The notes under the pieces are model-generated. The model ran no database searches, was not told the DNA's origin, and worked only from the letters and a program-made list of their open reading frames with translations. Shown in pieces: positions 1 through 8,649 of a stretch of 64,000 bases of DNA (position 1 is the first letter of the stretch; each line of letters starts with the position of its first letter). A program made the translations under genes and the position numbers. Source of the DNA: Planctomycetota bacterium (GTDB taxonomy: Bacteria > Planctomycetota > Planctomycetia > Isosphaerales > Isosphaeraceae); the NCBI GenBank assembly GCA_028291545.1, contig JAQGHR010000132.1, positions 1-64,000 of the forward strand, given 5' to 3'.

Positions 1-184
1 GTCGCGAGCGGATTCTCGCGCTGAAGGTCGGCCAAAGTCGCGGGCGACGACAATTGTCAGAGAAGGGGGTATAACTTCGTGGCGGGTCGGGGGTATAACA
101 TGACGTCGCGTGACAAGGACGTAAGCATGCCACCCAGATCGCGTTGTCGAAGGGAAAGGGAGAGGCTCTAACGGAAGCGTCCCC
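1..184. other. Non-coding edge with a short direct repeat
   Basis: No convincing gene is visible here. An 11-base string, GGGGGTATAAC, occurs twice (about 66-76 and 91-101), 25 bases apart. This could be a tandem operator for a gene to the left of the window, but nothing else supports that. The segment lies downstream of the first minus-strand gene. Confidence 0.4.
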
Positions 185-478
185 TTACATGGGGACTTTT
201 TCCGATCGGACGAAGTGGTTGTCGCGGGTCTTGGCCTTCCGCTCGGCCGCGAAGGCCTCGGCCTGGGCCTTGTCGGCGTAGTCGAAGGTTTGCACGGTAC
301 GGCCGCCGATGTCGCAAACGAGCCAGACGAGCTTCATGCGCCGTACGGGATCGGGCACGGGCCGGCGTGGCGTGGATTCGGCGCGAGGCTTGCGCTCGGG
401 AGGGGTGTTCAGGCCCAGACGTTCGGCGGCCTCGGCCTGGGCGCGAAGATCGCGGATGTTGACGGTGCGACGTGCCAT
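185..478 (-). CDS. Small conserved-looking hypothetical protein
   Basis: This 97-residue basic protein starts at an ATG. The N-terminal half is Arg/Ala/Pro-rich and probably disordered. The C-terminal half (about residues 47-97) reads as a compact alpha/beta segment beginning MKLVWLVCDIGGRTVQTF and including an alanine-rich helix. No export signal or catalytic motif is visible. It is the last of three minus-strand genes (Rieske, GNAT, this one) and may be co-transcribed with them. I do not recognise the family and cannot assign a function. The amino-acid composition and position favour a real gene over a shadow frame. Confidence 0.6.
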   Translation of the reverse strand: MARRTVNIRDLRAQAEAAERLGLNTPPERKPRAESTPRRPVPDPVRRMKLVWLVCDIGGRTVQTFDYADKAQAEAFAAERKAKTRDNHFVRSEKVPM

Positions 479-559
479 GGGCGTGAGGATCGCGCGGGGA
501 TGAAGGGAGGATCGGTCCGGCTCGGGAATTATATCAGCTCGGCGACGGGGGCAAAGCCC

Positions 560-1564
560 TCACGCCGATCGCTCGATCCGGGACCGCTCCGCGACCTCGG
601 CGGGCAGGCGATAGAGCGTGGACGACTCCACGGGCTCGAAGCCGAGGCTGTGGTACAGGGCCAGCGCGGCGGTATTCTCGACCGAGGTCTGGGCGGTGAG
701 GACGTCGGTATTCTGGTGGCGGACGTGGCGGAGGATCTCGGCGACGAGGTGTCGGCCGAATCCTTTGCGGCGGAACGCGGGATCGACCTCCAGATCAATC
801 AGGCCGGCGCGCGAGCGGCCGTCGCCCACGCCGAATCCGCCCGCGATGTCCCAGGTCCAGGCGCGGGCGATCGGTCGGTTCAGGGTCTTCTCGATCAGCT
901 CGAACCGGGTGGGGCGGAACAGCCCGATCGCCAGCGCGTCCCACCAGCCGGGCGTGCGGGCGTCCTCGGCGAAGTCCATCCGCACCTGGCGGCGGAGCAG
1001 GGGGGCCTTCGGGTCGCGGGGCTCGGCGCGGGAGAGGTCGGCTTCGAGCAGCAGCGTCCGCGCGGCCGGTTGATAGCCCGCCCGCAGTGCGGCTCGGGTG
1101 AAGGCGGCGTGCGAGTCCAGGATGCCGGCGAACTCGCTGCCGCCGTACAGGCCTCGGTAAAAGGGATCGAGAGGGGGTTGACCGCCGGCATAGAAGACCT
1201 CGGCTCCCCCGCGGCGCAAGTAGCGTTCCGCCTCGAGGAACAGGCCCATTTCCAGGTCGGAATCGTCGCGGCCAGGCTCGGTCACGAACATCGCGACGGT
1301 ACCCATCGCCGTGTCCAGCCGATGTGACGGCCCGCAGGGCTGCTTCGGCCCGAACCCGGCATGGACGAACCCGAGGATGCGGCCGGAATCGGTATCCTCG
1401 GCCAGGATCAGCCCGTGGCGGTCGAATCCGATCCGGCCGATGACCAGGGCGTCGAACTCATGCGGAGTGAGAGGGCGAACGACAGCCCGCTCGGGCAGAG
1501 CCCGATTCCACAGATCCACCAGTGCGGGAGGGTCGCTGTTGAGGAAGGCGCGGAAGATCGTCAC
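560..1564 (-). CDS. GNAT-family N-acetyltransferase, two-domain
   Basis: Predicted GCN5-related acetyltransferase of 334 residues, starting at GTG. Two GNAT-like modules are visible. The N-terminal one (about 1-170) carries the segment SGRILGFVHAGFG, a beta-strand pair typical of GNAT folds. The C-terminal one (about 200-320) carries LIDLEVDPAFRRKGFGRHLV, which matches the acetyl-CoA pyrophosphate-binding motif A (R/Q-x-x-G-x-G/A), and then a typical ENTAALALYHSLGFEPV motif B. The acceptor substrate cannot be read from sequence. It lies 31 bases downstream of the Rieske gene on the same strand. Family assignment is firm; biological role is unknown. Confidence 0.87.
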   Translation of the reverse strand: MTIFRAFLNSDPPALVDLWNRALPERAVVRPLTPHEFDALVIGRIGFDRHGLILAEDTDSGRILGFVHAGFGPKQPCGPSHRLDTAMGTVAMFVTEPGRDDSDLEMGLFLEAERYLRRGGAEVFYAGGQPPLDPFYRGLYGGSEFAGILDSHAAFTRAALRAGYQPAARTLLLEADLSRAEPRDPKAPLLRRQVRMDFAEDARTPGWWDALAIGLFRPTRFELIEKTLNRPIARAWTWDIAGGFGVGDGRSRAGLIDLEVDPAFRRKGFGRHLVAEILRHVRHQNTDVLTAQTSVENTAALALYHSLGFEPVESSTLYRLPAEVAERSRIERSA

Positions 1565-1594
1565 CGGATGGCTGCTTCACTCAAGGCGAAGGGA

Positions 1595-1903
1595 TCAGGG
1601 AACAGACACCAGGATGTCCTGACCTTCAACTCTCACGTCGAAGACGGGCAGCTTGAGCTTCTTGTTGATGGGCGTCGCGCCGGTCGTCACGTCAAATTGC
1701 CACCCGTGCCACGGACAGGTCACGCAGGTGCCCGAGATCGGCCCCTCGGCCAGAGGTCCGCCCTGGTGCGGACAGATGCCGTCCACCGCCGAGATCGACC
1801 CGCCGATATTGAACAGGGCGTAGATCCGCCCGTCATGCTCGACTTCCTTGGCCTGGCCCGGCCCCAATTCCTCCAGCGTGGCCATCTTCACCCATCCGGG
1901 CAT
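1595..1903 (-). CDS. Rieske [2Fe-2S] ferredoxin-like protein
   Basis: Small soluble electron carrier of about 102 residues. It contains both halves of the Rieske cluster-binding site, CPHQGG (C-x-H) and CPWHGW (C-x2-H), separated by about 15 residues, with no membrane anchor. This fits the ferredoxin subunits of ring-hydroxylating oxygenases or nitrite-reductase small-subunit-like proteins rather than cytochrome bc1 Rieske proteins. I chose the ATG at 1903 because a GGGGGA ribosome-binding site lies about 7 bases upstream; an in-frame upstream start would add 20 unlikely residues. No oxygenase subunit lies nearby, so the redox partner is unknown. Confidence 0.88.
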   Translation of the reverse strand: MPGWVKMATLEELGPGQAKEVEHDGRIYALFNIGGSISAVDGICPHQGGPLAEGPISGTCVTCPWHGWQFDVTTGATPINKKLKLPVFDVRVEGQDILVSVP

Positions 1904-2335
1904 CCAACATCCCCCGTGCCGATCCGAACCGCCATGCAACAACCGGCCAACGTATTGCATCATATCCGGCCGCGGCGGGGTCTACCAGCCGTCGGTCGGC
2001 GCAGTCAGGGGGATTGCAACCTCATAGTCCCCACCCAAGATCCCAAGGGATGCCCGATTTCCGTGTGGCCGAGGTCTGGGTACAGCCTCCCGGCGAACGG
2101 GATCCATCCTCCGGAATCGAAAGCGGCATCCATTTGTGCTGTGCGACGGCTCCATCGCGCCCCATCGGAACCCCCTGGCCTCGGGGCGCGAAGTTTGCAC
2201 AATAGGCTGGATCATGTGAGGAGGCCCGGGGTCGGCCGGTCGTGGTTGCGCGCCCGGAGACGATGAGGCCTCTGCGGCTGGGGATGTCCTGTTTCGACGC
2301 CGTCGCACAGGCTTGCGGGGGCGGGAATCGTTGCC
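1904..2335. other. Intergenic region between divergent genes
   Basis: This 430-base gap separates the minus-strand Rieske gene from the plus-strand MMPL transporter. The open frames here are Arg/Pro-rich and lack ribosome-binding sites, so I read them as shadows. It must hold divergent promoters, but no clear -35/-10 pair was recognised. Confidence 0.4.
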
Positions 2336-5029
2336 ATGTCGTTTGACACCGTCCGCTGGCTCGTCAGCCGCTACCCCGAGCGGGTCGTGGCGCTCTGGAT
2401 TGCTCTGGCCATCGTGGCCGTGGCCGTTTCACCGAACTTGACGAATCTCGCCGCCGAGGGGCAGGCGCGGCTGTTGCCAAATGACGCCGAGAGCGCCTTT
2501 GCGGCCGACCTCGTCCGCCGCACCTGGCCCGATCAAGCTTACGAGGCGATCGCCGTCGTCGGACTCCATCGCCCCTCGGGCCTGACCTCGGCCGACCGCG
2601 ATTTTGCCCGCCGCATGGCCGACGCCTTCTGGCCGGGCGTCGACCGACCGCGGGAGGTCGCCAGGGTCCTGGGGCCGGGTTCCCAGCCCGAGCTTGCCGA
2701 GCGATTGATCAGCCGCGACGGCACCCTCCAGTTGATCGCCGTGCCGTTAAACTCCTCGTTCGTCAGCCCCTCTTCCCATCGGGCCGTCGCCTGGCTCCAG
2801 GAGAGGGCGACGCGTGTAAGCGCACTGCCCGACGGTCTGGAGGTGATCTGGACGGGTGACGCCGTGATCGGCCGCGACTATATGCGGAACGTGCAGGAGT
2901 CGCTCGATCGCGCGGCGATCGCCACGGTGTTCCTGCTGCTGGCCGTCCTGCTGGCGGTGTATCGTTCGCTGTTGCTGGCGATGATCCCGCTGGCGACGAT
3001 CGGCGTGGCCCTGGCCCTCTCGCGGAGCCTGCTCGCCTGGATGGCGGTCGCGGGCTGGGAGATCTCCCCCCTCGTGGAGCTGTTCCTGGTCGTGATTCTG
3101 TTCGGGTGCGGCACCGACTTCTGCCTGTTCCTGTCATGGCGGTTCGGCGAGCACTGGAATGCCTCGAACCCGGCCGGAGCCATGCGGGCGACGATGAAAC
3201 GGTCGCTGGAGCCGCTGCTCACCAGCGCCGGCACCGTGATCGTCGGGCTGGCCCTGATGGGTACGACGCGCTTCAAACTGTTCTCCAGCACCGGGCCGAG
3301 CGTCGCGATCGGGCTGGCGCTGACGGTCGTCGCCTCTCTCACGCTCACGCCCGCGCTCTTGATCCTGCTGGCGCGTCATCGCCCGCGATCATTCGCCGGC
3401 CTGACAGCCCCGTCGACCGGGTTCTGGGATGACCTCGGCCACCGCGTGCTGGCCTATCCGGTGCGGACCTGGCTGGTGACGGTCGGCATCCTGCTGCCGG
3501 TGGCGATCGTCGGGCTGCGATCCACGTTCCTGCAGGACCTCTTCAGCGAGATGAACCAGCGCACGCCCGCGGTGCGAAGCATGACGCTCGTGGCCGACAA
3601 GTTCGGCTCCGGCCGGGTCGCGCCGCTGACGGTGGTGATGAAGGGCGACGTGGACTTCATGACCTCCGAGAACCTGGCGCTGATCGACGACGTGAGCCGC
3701 TTCATCGCCAACAACCGCAAGAAGATCGTCGAGGTCCGCTCGGCCACCCAGCCGCTCGGGAGCCCGCAGCCGCTGGAGAAGGCGCGGATCGAGTCGCGAT
3801 TGGAGGAAGTGAACAAGGGCTTCGATCGCATGGCCAAGGGCGGTGCCCAGCTCCGCGACGGCCTCAACCAGGGCGCGGCGAAGCTGAAGACGGCGATCCA
3901 ACTGGAGAAGCTCACCGGCATTCCCCTGACCGGCGCGCCGATCACCGATGGCGAGGCGCGCGAATCGGTCGCCTCGGGCCTGCGACAGGCCTCGTCCGCG
4001 ATCTTCGGCGGCAAGACGCCTCAGCCGAAGACGGTTGCGAAGCCCGACGAGAAGGCCAGGCCCGACGACCCGCGGAACCAGATGCTCCGCGAGCTTCAGA
4101 CCGCTGCCGAAGGCGCGGCCCAGATCGCCGAGGGCGCGGCCCGCGCCCACAAGGAGGTCGCCGCCATCCTCGCCGACCCCGTCGGCCATCACGCGCTCGA
4201 CCGCCTCCTCATCACGTCTCGCGACATCCAGGAGCACCCCGAGCTGCTCCAGAGCTTCGCGGTGTATCTGTCACCCGACAAGACGATCGCCAAGATCGAT
4301 GTCGAACAGGGGTATCGGCTGTTCTCGCCCGAGGCCCTCGACCAGGTCCTCACCCTCAGGCGCCGGCTCCGCGAATTCCTTGACGAGCGCGGCAGCAACG
4401 TCAAGCTCACCGTCGCCGTCGCCGGCGCGAACGCCGGGAGCGCCGACGTCTGGGCGCTGACCCGCCGCGATCAGATCCAGACCTGGATCGTCGTCCCGAT
4501 CGGCGTGTTCCTCGTCCTGCTCGTGACCCTCCGCGACGCCTGGGCCTGCCTGAATCTCGTCGCGACGATGCTGCTCACCTACGCCTTCTCGCTCGGCGCC
4601 ACCCATCTCCTGTTCGTGTCGATCTTGCACGCGGACGGCCTGGACTGGAAGGTGCCGTACTTCCTGTTCGTGCTCCTGGTCGCCGTGGGCGTGGATTACA
4701 ACGTCTTCCTGATGACACGGCTCCAGGAAGAGGTCCGCGCCCTCGGGCTCAAGGCGGGGATCAATCGGGCGATCGCGCAGACCGCCGGGCTGATCTCCTC
4801 GGCCGCGGCGATCACGGCGTGCAGCTTCGCGTCGTTCCTGTTCAGCCCCCTGGCGTCGCTACGACAGCTTGGATTTGCCCTTGTCGTCGGGATCGTCGTC
4901 GATGCCCTGATCGTCCGCCCGTTGCTCGTCCCGATCGGCCACTGGCTCATTCACCGTCGCCACGAGAAGAAGCGCGAGGCGCGGAACGGCCCGCCCGTGA
5001 AAGGCCTGCTGGCGAGGGTGGAATCGTAG
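2336..5029 (+). CDS. MMPL/RND-superfamily transporter
   Basis: An 897-residue inner-membrane export protein with the internal two-fold organisation of the RND superfamily. TM1 is at about residues 18-36, followed by a periplasmic domain, a bundle of about five TM helices (roughly 190-350), a TM at about 375-395, a second large periplasmic domain (about 400-720) and a final TM bundle (about 730-875). The segments VILFGCGTDFCLFLSWRF and VAVGVDYNVFLMTRL match the conserved TM4/TM10 G-x-D-Y/F motif whose Asp carries the proton. Residues about 480-650 are helical and Ala/Lys-rich, an unusually long coiled insertion. MMPL proteins move lipids or hopanoid-like molecules; the substrate here is unknown. 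It ends 56 bases from the convergent xer gene. Confidence 0.9.
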   Translation: MSFDTVRWLVSRYPERVVALWIALAIVAVAVSPNLTNLAAEGQARLLPNDAESAFAADLVRRTWPDQAYEAIAVVGLHRPSGLTSADRDFARRMADAFWPGVDRPREVARVLGPGSQPELAERLISRDGTLQLIAVPLNSSFVSPSSHRAVAWLQERATRVSALPDGLEVIWTGDAVIGRDYMRNVQESLDRAAIATVFLLLAVLLAVYRSLLLAMIPLATIGVALALSRSLLAWMAVAGWEISPLVELFLVVILFGCGTDFCLFLSWRFGEHWNASNPAGAMRATMKRSLEPLLTSAGTVIVGLALMGTTRFKLFSSTGPSVAIGLALTVVASLTLTPALLILLARHRPRSFAGLTAPSTGFWDDLGHRVLAYPVRTWLVTVGILLPVAIVGLRSTFLQDLFSEMNQRTPAVRSMTLVADKFGSGRVAPLTVVMKGDVDFMTSENLALIDDVSRFIANNRKKIVEVRSATQPLGSPQPLEKARIESRLEEVNKGFDRMAKGGAQLRDGLNQGAAKLKTAIQLEKLTGIPLTGAPITDGEARESVASGLRQASSAIFGGKTPQPKTVAKPDEKARPDDPRNQMLRELQTAAEGAAQIAEGAARAHKEVAAILADPVGHHALDRLLITSRDIQEHPELLQSFAVYLSPDKTIAKIDVEQGYRLFSPEALDQVLTLRRRLREFLDERGSNVKLTVAVAGANAGSADVWALTRRDQIQTWIVVPIGVFLVLLVTLRDAWACLNLVATMLLTYAFSLGATHLLFVSILHADGLDWKVPYFLFVLLVAVGVDYNVFLMTRLQEEVRALGLKAGINRAIAQTAGLISSAAAITACSFASFLFSPLASLRQLGFALVVGIVVDALIVRPLLVPIGHWLIHRRHEKKREARNGPPVKGLLARVES

Positions 5030-5085
5030 GCCGGGGCATGTCCTTGGTCCCCCACACGGACAATGACCATCCACAATCGCCAGGG

Positions 5086-6003
5086 TTATGCCTTCGGCCC
5101 CGCCGAGCCTCTCGGGTGGAAGAGGCGGTGGACTTCCTTGAGGCGGGTCATCTCGACGCGGGTGTAGACCTGGGTCGTGGCGATCGAGGCATGGCCGAGG
5201 ATTTCCTGGACGACGCGTAAGTCCGCGCCTCCCGCGAGCAGGTGGGTGGCGAAGCTATGTCGCAGGGTGTGCGGACCGATCGGGCCGGCGGCCGTCAGGC
5301 CGAGCGCGCGGGCATAGCCATTCACGATTCGCCATAAGCCGACGCGAGACATCGGGCGTCCGGTGCTGGTGACGAACACCGTGGCGGTCTCCGGCCTCTT
5401 GGTCACCAGGCCGGGACGATCGTCCCTCAGGTACGCGGCCAGCGCCGCGCGGGCCTTCTCGGTCAGGGGGACCACACGCTGCTTGTCCCCCTTGCCGACA
5501 CACCGGGCCGAGCCGCGATTGAGATCCAGATCCGCGGGCCTCAGGCCGACAACTTCCGATGCCCGGCAACCCGTGGCATACAGCGTCTCCAGCGCCGCGC
5601 GATCGCGGCGGCCGATCCGCGTGTCCTGGCTCGGCGCCGCGAGCAACCGCTCGACGGCCTGCGGGCCGAGGACCATCGGCAGGCGATCCCACACGGCCGG
5701 CGCGACGAGCAATTTCGCGAGATTCTCCGTCAGCCGTCCCTCGTAGATCAGGTAGCGGAAGAAGGTCGAGAGACTTGCCAGGTGCCGGCCGATACTGCTC
5801 GGGGCCAGGCCGCATGTCCGCAGATAATCCACATAACCGGCCAGGGCCGCGATCTCGATCTTTGCAAGAGGCCCCGGCGCGTGGGCCTTGCGCCACCGTT
5901 GGAATCGGACGATGTCCGACCGGTAGGCCGCCAGCGTGTTGGGCGAGACCCCGCATTCGGCCATCAAATAATGCAGGAACGGGCCGATTGGCTCACGAGT
6001 CAT
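5086..6003 (-). CDS. xerD: Tyrosine recombinase XerC/XerD
   Basis: A 305-residue site-specific recombinase, the usual size for XerC/D. The N-terminal SAM-like core-binding domain (about 5-95) is followed by the catalytic domain with the full set of active-site residues: R147 (GCRASE), K171, H245 and R248 (HTLRHSFATHL), H271 (LGHASI) and nucleophile Y280 (QVYTRV). In most bacteria this pair resolves chromosome dimers at dif with FtsK. XerC and XerD cannot be separated with confidence by eye, and it could also serve a mobile element. It lies downstream of the sigma-factor gene on the same strand, about 100 bases away. Confidence 0.9.
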   Translation of the reverse strand: MTREPIGPFLHYLMAECGVSPNTLAAYRSDIVRFQRWRKAHAPGPLAKIEIAALAGYVDYLRTCGLAPSSIGRHLASLSTFFRYLIYEGRLTENLAKLLVAPAVWDRLPMVLGPQAVERLLAAPSQDTRIGRRDRAALETLYATGCRASEVVGLRPADLDLNRGSARCVGKGDKQRVVPLTEKARAALAAYLRDDRPGLVTKRPETATVFVTSTGRPMSRVGLWRIVNGYARALGLTAAGPIGPHTLRHSFATHLLAGGADLRVVQEILGHASIATTQVYTRVEMTRLKEVHRLFHPRGSAGPKA

Positions 6004-6106
6004 GCCCTTGCCTCCGCTCGGCCATTACCACGAAGAACCCGGTGCATACCCCGGACACTTCTAGGATCGGCCGGACGAGGCACTCGCCCGGAGTCGAGGT
6101 TTGCGA

Positions 6107-7060
6107 TCAGTCGTCGAAGGCCATCTCGCGCAGGTTCGCCTCGGCGGCCGCGGCGCGGAGCTTGACGAGCGCGCGGTCCTGGATCTGGCGGATTCGTTCC
6201 TTGGATACCCCCAGCACCTGGCCGACCTGGCTGAGCGAGAGCCGGGGCTTACCCGCCAGCCCGAAACGAAGCTCCAGGACGTGTTGCTCCCGGGGCCGAA
6301 GGGTGCCCAGCAGCCTGGTCAGCGTCTCGTCCAGATCCACGTCGTCGGTCGTGTCCGTCTCGGGGTCGCTCATGGTCTGCGCCAGGTGGTAATTCGTTTC
6401 ACCGTCGGGCGTTGCGTTCAGAGAGACGGCCGGACGGGTCGCGGCATGGATGCGCCGGATCATCTCGGCCGATCCCCCGCCCGCACTCGGCACCAGGACT
6501 CCCTCCCCATCGTCCTGGCTCTGGGCGAGCTGGCGCAGATGACGCGGGGTCAGGCGAACGGGATACGCCCCGGCCGCGACAGCCTGTTGCATCGACTGGC
6601 GAATCCACCAGGTGGCGTAGGTCGCGAGCTTGGTCTCGTGACCGAGGTCAAACCGGTCGATCGCTTCGAGAAGTCCGCAGAATCCTTCCTGGAGCAGGTC
6701 CGAGTACGAGATACCCCGATCGCGGAACCGTTTCGCCACATGGGCCACCAGCCGCATATTGGCCAGCGCGAGCCTGGACTTCAGCTCCCCGTAGCGACGA
6801 GCCACGGCTCCGAGGCTCGCCTCGGTGACGCCGCCACCCTCTCGGAGCCGGGCGATGTACTGGGCGAGTGCCTCGGCCTCGCCGGCACCGTCGACCTCCG
6901 GGTTGCCCGGGAGCCGCTTCAGGGCCTCGGCGAGCTTGGCCTTGCACTCGGCCAGGCCTCGCAGGAGCGTTCGCTCCTCGGTCCCGTCCAGCAAGTCGGT
7001 GTCGGAACTATCGAGCGTCATGCGGGGATCGGAGGGATCGATCGAGTAAGCGTTGCGCAT
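6107..7060 (-). CDS. RNA polymerase sigma-70 family factor (accessory)
   Basis: A 317-residue sigma factor. Region 2 (about 95-180) is clear: ANMRLVAHVAKRF, then SYSDLLQEGFCGLLEAIDRF and the region 2.3/2.4 core [15 protein letters not shown]. Region 4 (about 250-310) shows LRPREQHVLELRFGL and the recognition helix LGVSKERIRQIQDRA. Region 3 is short and region 1.1 absent, so this is a group 2/3 factor, distinct from the primary RpoD at 20622. Its GAGGA ribosome-binding site overlaps the stop region of the upstream B12-domain regulator gene, only 11 bases away, so the two are almost certainly co-transcribed and translationally coupled. It may be a regulator-controlled alternative sigma factor. 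Confidence 0.9.
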   Translation of the reverse strand: MRNAYSIDPSDPRMTLDSSDTDLLDGTEERTLLRGLAECKAKLAEALKRLPGNPEVDGAGEAEALAQYIARLREGGGVTEASLGAVARRYGELKSRLALANMRLVAHVAKRFRDRGISYSDLLQEGFCGLLEAIDRFDLGHETKLATYATWWIRQSMQQAVAAGAYPVRLTPRHLRQLAQSQDDGEGVLVPSAGGGSAEMIRRIHAATRPAVSLNATPDGETNYHLAQTMSDPETDTTDDVDLDETLTRLLGTLRPREQHVLELRFGLAGKPRLSLSQVGQVLGVSKERIRQIQDRALVKLRAAAAEANLREMAFDD

Positions 7061-7071
7061 GTGTGAATTCC

Positions 7072-8001
7072 TCAGTGTCCTTCCGTCGTATTCCAGGGAT
7101 CGGATCGGGGGCCGCTCGCCGGAAGGATGCGTCGGGCGAACTCGGCGAGGTGAACGATCCGTTCGCCGAAGCTGGCGGCAACCAGCCTCGCTCGCAAGGC
7201 TCCGTCCAGCCCCGGTCCCCCCAGGCAGACCGCGACCCCCATCGTGGAAGCCGAGGGATAAAACGCCTCATATTCGCGGACGAACCGCTCCGGGTCCGTC
7301 AGATGGTTAATCGAGAACCAGACCAGCCTCGGCCGATGCACTCGCACCGCTTTCGCCAGGGAAGGCAGCGGGAGGTTCGGTCCGAGATTGATCACGTCCC
7401 AGCCTTGCTCTCGCAAGGATAGCTCGCACAGAAGTCCGGCGAGCGTGTAGTGGTCCCCCTCCGGAGTGGCCCCGATCGCCAGGGGGGCCACGGCCCCGGC
7501 CATGGAGGGAGAGACCCTGGCGATCAGGCCCATCAGCGCGACTTCCACAATCCGGCTGGCCCGGTGCTCTTGATAAACATCCAGCGTTCCGTCGCTCCAC
7601 TCATGCCCGATTCGCTCCATCACGGGCCGGATCAGGTCGTCGGCCAACCGGGCCGCATCCTTGACGGCCGCGTACGCCTGCCCGATCAGCGATCTGGCCT
7701 CCGCCGCCCGCCCGCGTCGCAGCGCCGTCTCCACGGCCGTTCGCACAGGGTCATCAATCCCGGAAATCGAGCCCGAACCGACACCAAGCAGTACCGCGAG
7801 TCGGTCTTGCGGCAAATTCTGCTCCATCGCAAACCGGATTGCCTCGGACAACGACACAAGCCGGTGACGGCCGACCGTCCGTGAGGCCTTCAAGACGCCG
7901 GAGTCCACCCACCGCTTCACGGTGCTCGCGCTCACGCCGAGCGCCTCGGCGACTTGCTGGGTCTTCAACAGTGGTTCGTGGAGAGCCAAAGGCATCGTCA
8001 C
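7072..8001 (-). CDS. MerR-like HTH regulator with degenerate B12-binding domain
   Basis: A 309-residue transcription regulator with CarH/LitR architecture. The N-terminal helix-turn-helix (about 12-55; TQQVAEALGVSASTVKRWVD) resembles excisionase/MerR domains. The cobalamin-adenosyl cap helix bundle (about 85-165) contains W135-x9-E145-H146, the motif that shields adenosylcobalamin in CarH. The Rossmann-like B12 domain (about 172-300) is degenerate: where D/E-x-H-x2-G is expected the sequence reads EGDHYTLAG, so the axial histidine is out of register. Start is GTG at 8001, with an alternative ATG at 7995. It heads an operon with the sigma factor immediately downstream, suggesting light- or cofactor-dependent control of that sigma factor. 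Confidence 0.82.
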   Translation of the reverse strand: MTMPLALHEPLLKTQQVAEALGVSASTVKRWVDSGVLKASRTVGRHRLVSLSEAIRFAMEQNLPQDRLAVLLGVGSGSISGIDDPVRTAVETALRRGRAAEARSLIGQAYAAVKDAARLADDLIRPVMERIGHEWSDGTLDVYQEHRASRIVEVALMGLIARVSPSMAGAVAPLAIGATPEGDHYTLAGLLCELSLREQGWDVINLGPNLPLPSLAKAVRVHRPRLVWFSINHLTDPERFVREYEAFYPSASTMGVAVCLGGPGLDGALRARLVAASFGERIVHLAEFARRILPASGPRSDPWNTTEGH

Positions 8002-8191
8002 TTCCCGGCGAGAACGGTTTGGACGATTTCATGATAACCGGGAATCGTTCAGAAGAAAAGGGTTGTGTCTAGGGTTTCTTAAAACAATATTCGGGACGTA
8101 TCCTTGCGTTCCTCACTCGCGTGGCCCGGTTTCCAGTGGGGCGGGCGTCTCTGCCCGCTTATGAGGGATGAGAGGCGATCTTGATTATGGT

Positions 8192-8400
8192 CTTTTGCCC
8201 CGAAGGGGCTGGGGCTCATAGCCAGGCGCGGCACGCCCCTGGACCTAGGATCCACCTTGAAATCCTCGCCCGGGACGGGCGACGGAACCTCTTGGCCGAA
8301 CAATAATTCCCTCGCCCGTCCCGGGCGAGCGTGACCGCTGTGACCGAGACCAGGGGCGTTCCGCCCCTGGTTACTCACTCTCGCCCCTTTGGGGCAAAAG
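8192..8400. repeat. Nested multi-hairpin foldback element
   Basis: About 210 bases fold back on themselves. The outer arms (8192-8209 and 8383-8400) pair with one mismatch. The inner arms (8265-8282 and 8312-8329) pair perfectly over 18 bases around a 29-base AT-richer loop. Between them are self-complementary hairpins, including CCAGGGGCG-TTC-CGCCCCTGG near 8351-8371 and a matching one on the left near 8222-8241. It lies between the divergent B12-regulator and pyrE genes. It has no coding content and resembles a MITE or REP-type composite rather than a simple terminator. Confidence 0.75.
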
Positions 8401-8649
8401 CGAACCATTCCCCATGGTCTCTGAAATGGGTATGCGGGCGAGACCGCGCGCCCCTCTTTTCCTGCGTTTCGATCGCGATCTATCCAGGAAAGACGCATGT
8501 GCCACCCCGGCCATGAAATCGTTCAAATCGACCAGTCGAGCTGATAGAGTGGCAATCCAAGCCAATCCGAGGACGGCTGGCGACCTTTCGGGAGGTTTGC
8601 TAGGGTGTGCGCAGGTGTTTGGAATTCGCGAGGGAGGGGGAGGGATCGG

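Noticed and set aside
2014..2308. Frames between the Rieske and MMPL genes on both strands
   Set aside because: Arg/Pro-rich translation with no ribosome-binding site; most likely non-coding.
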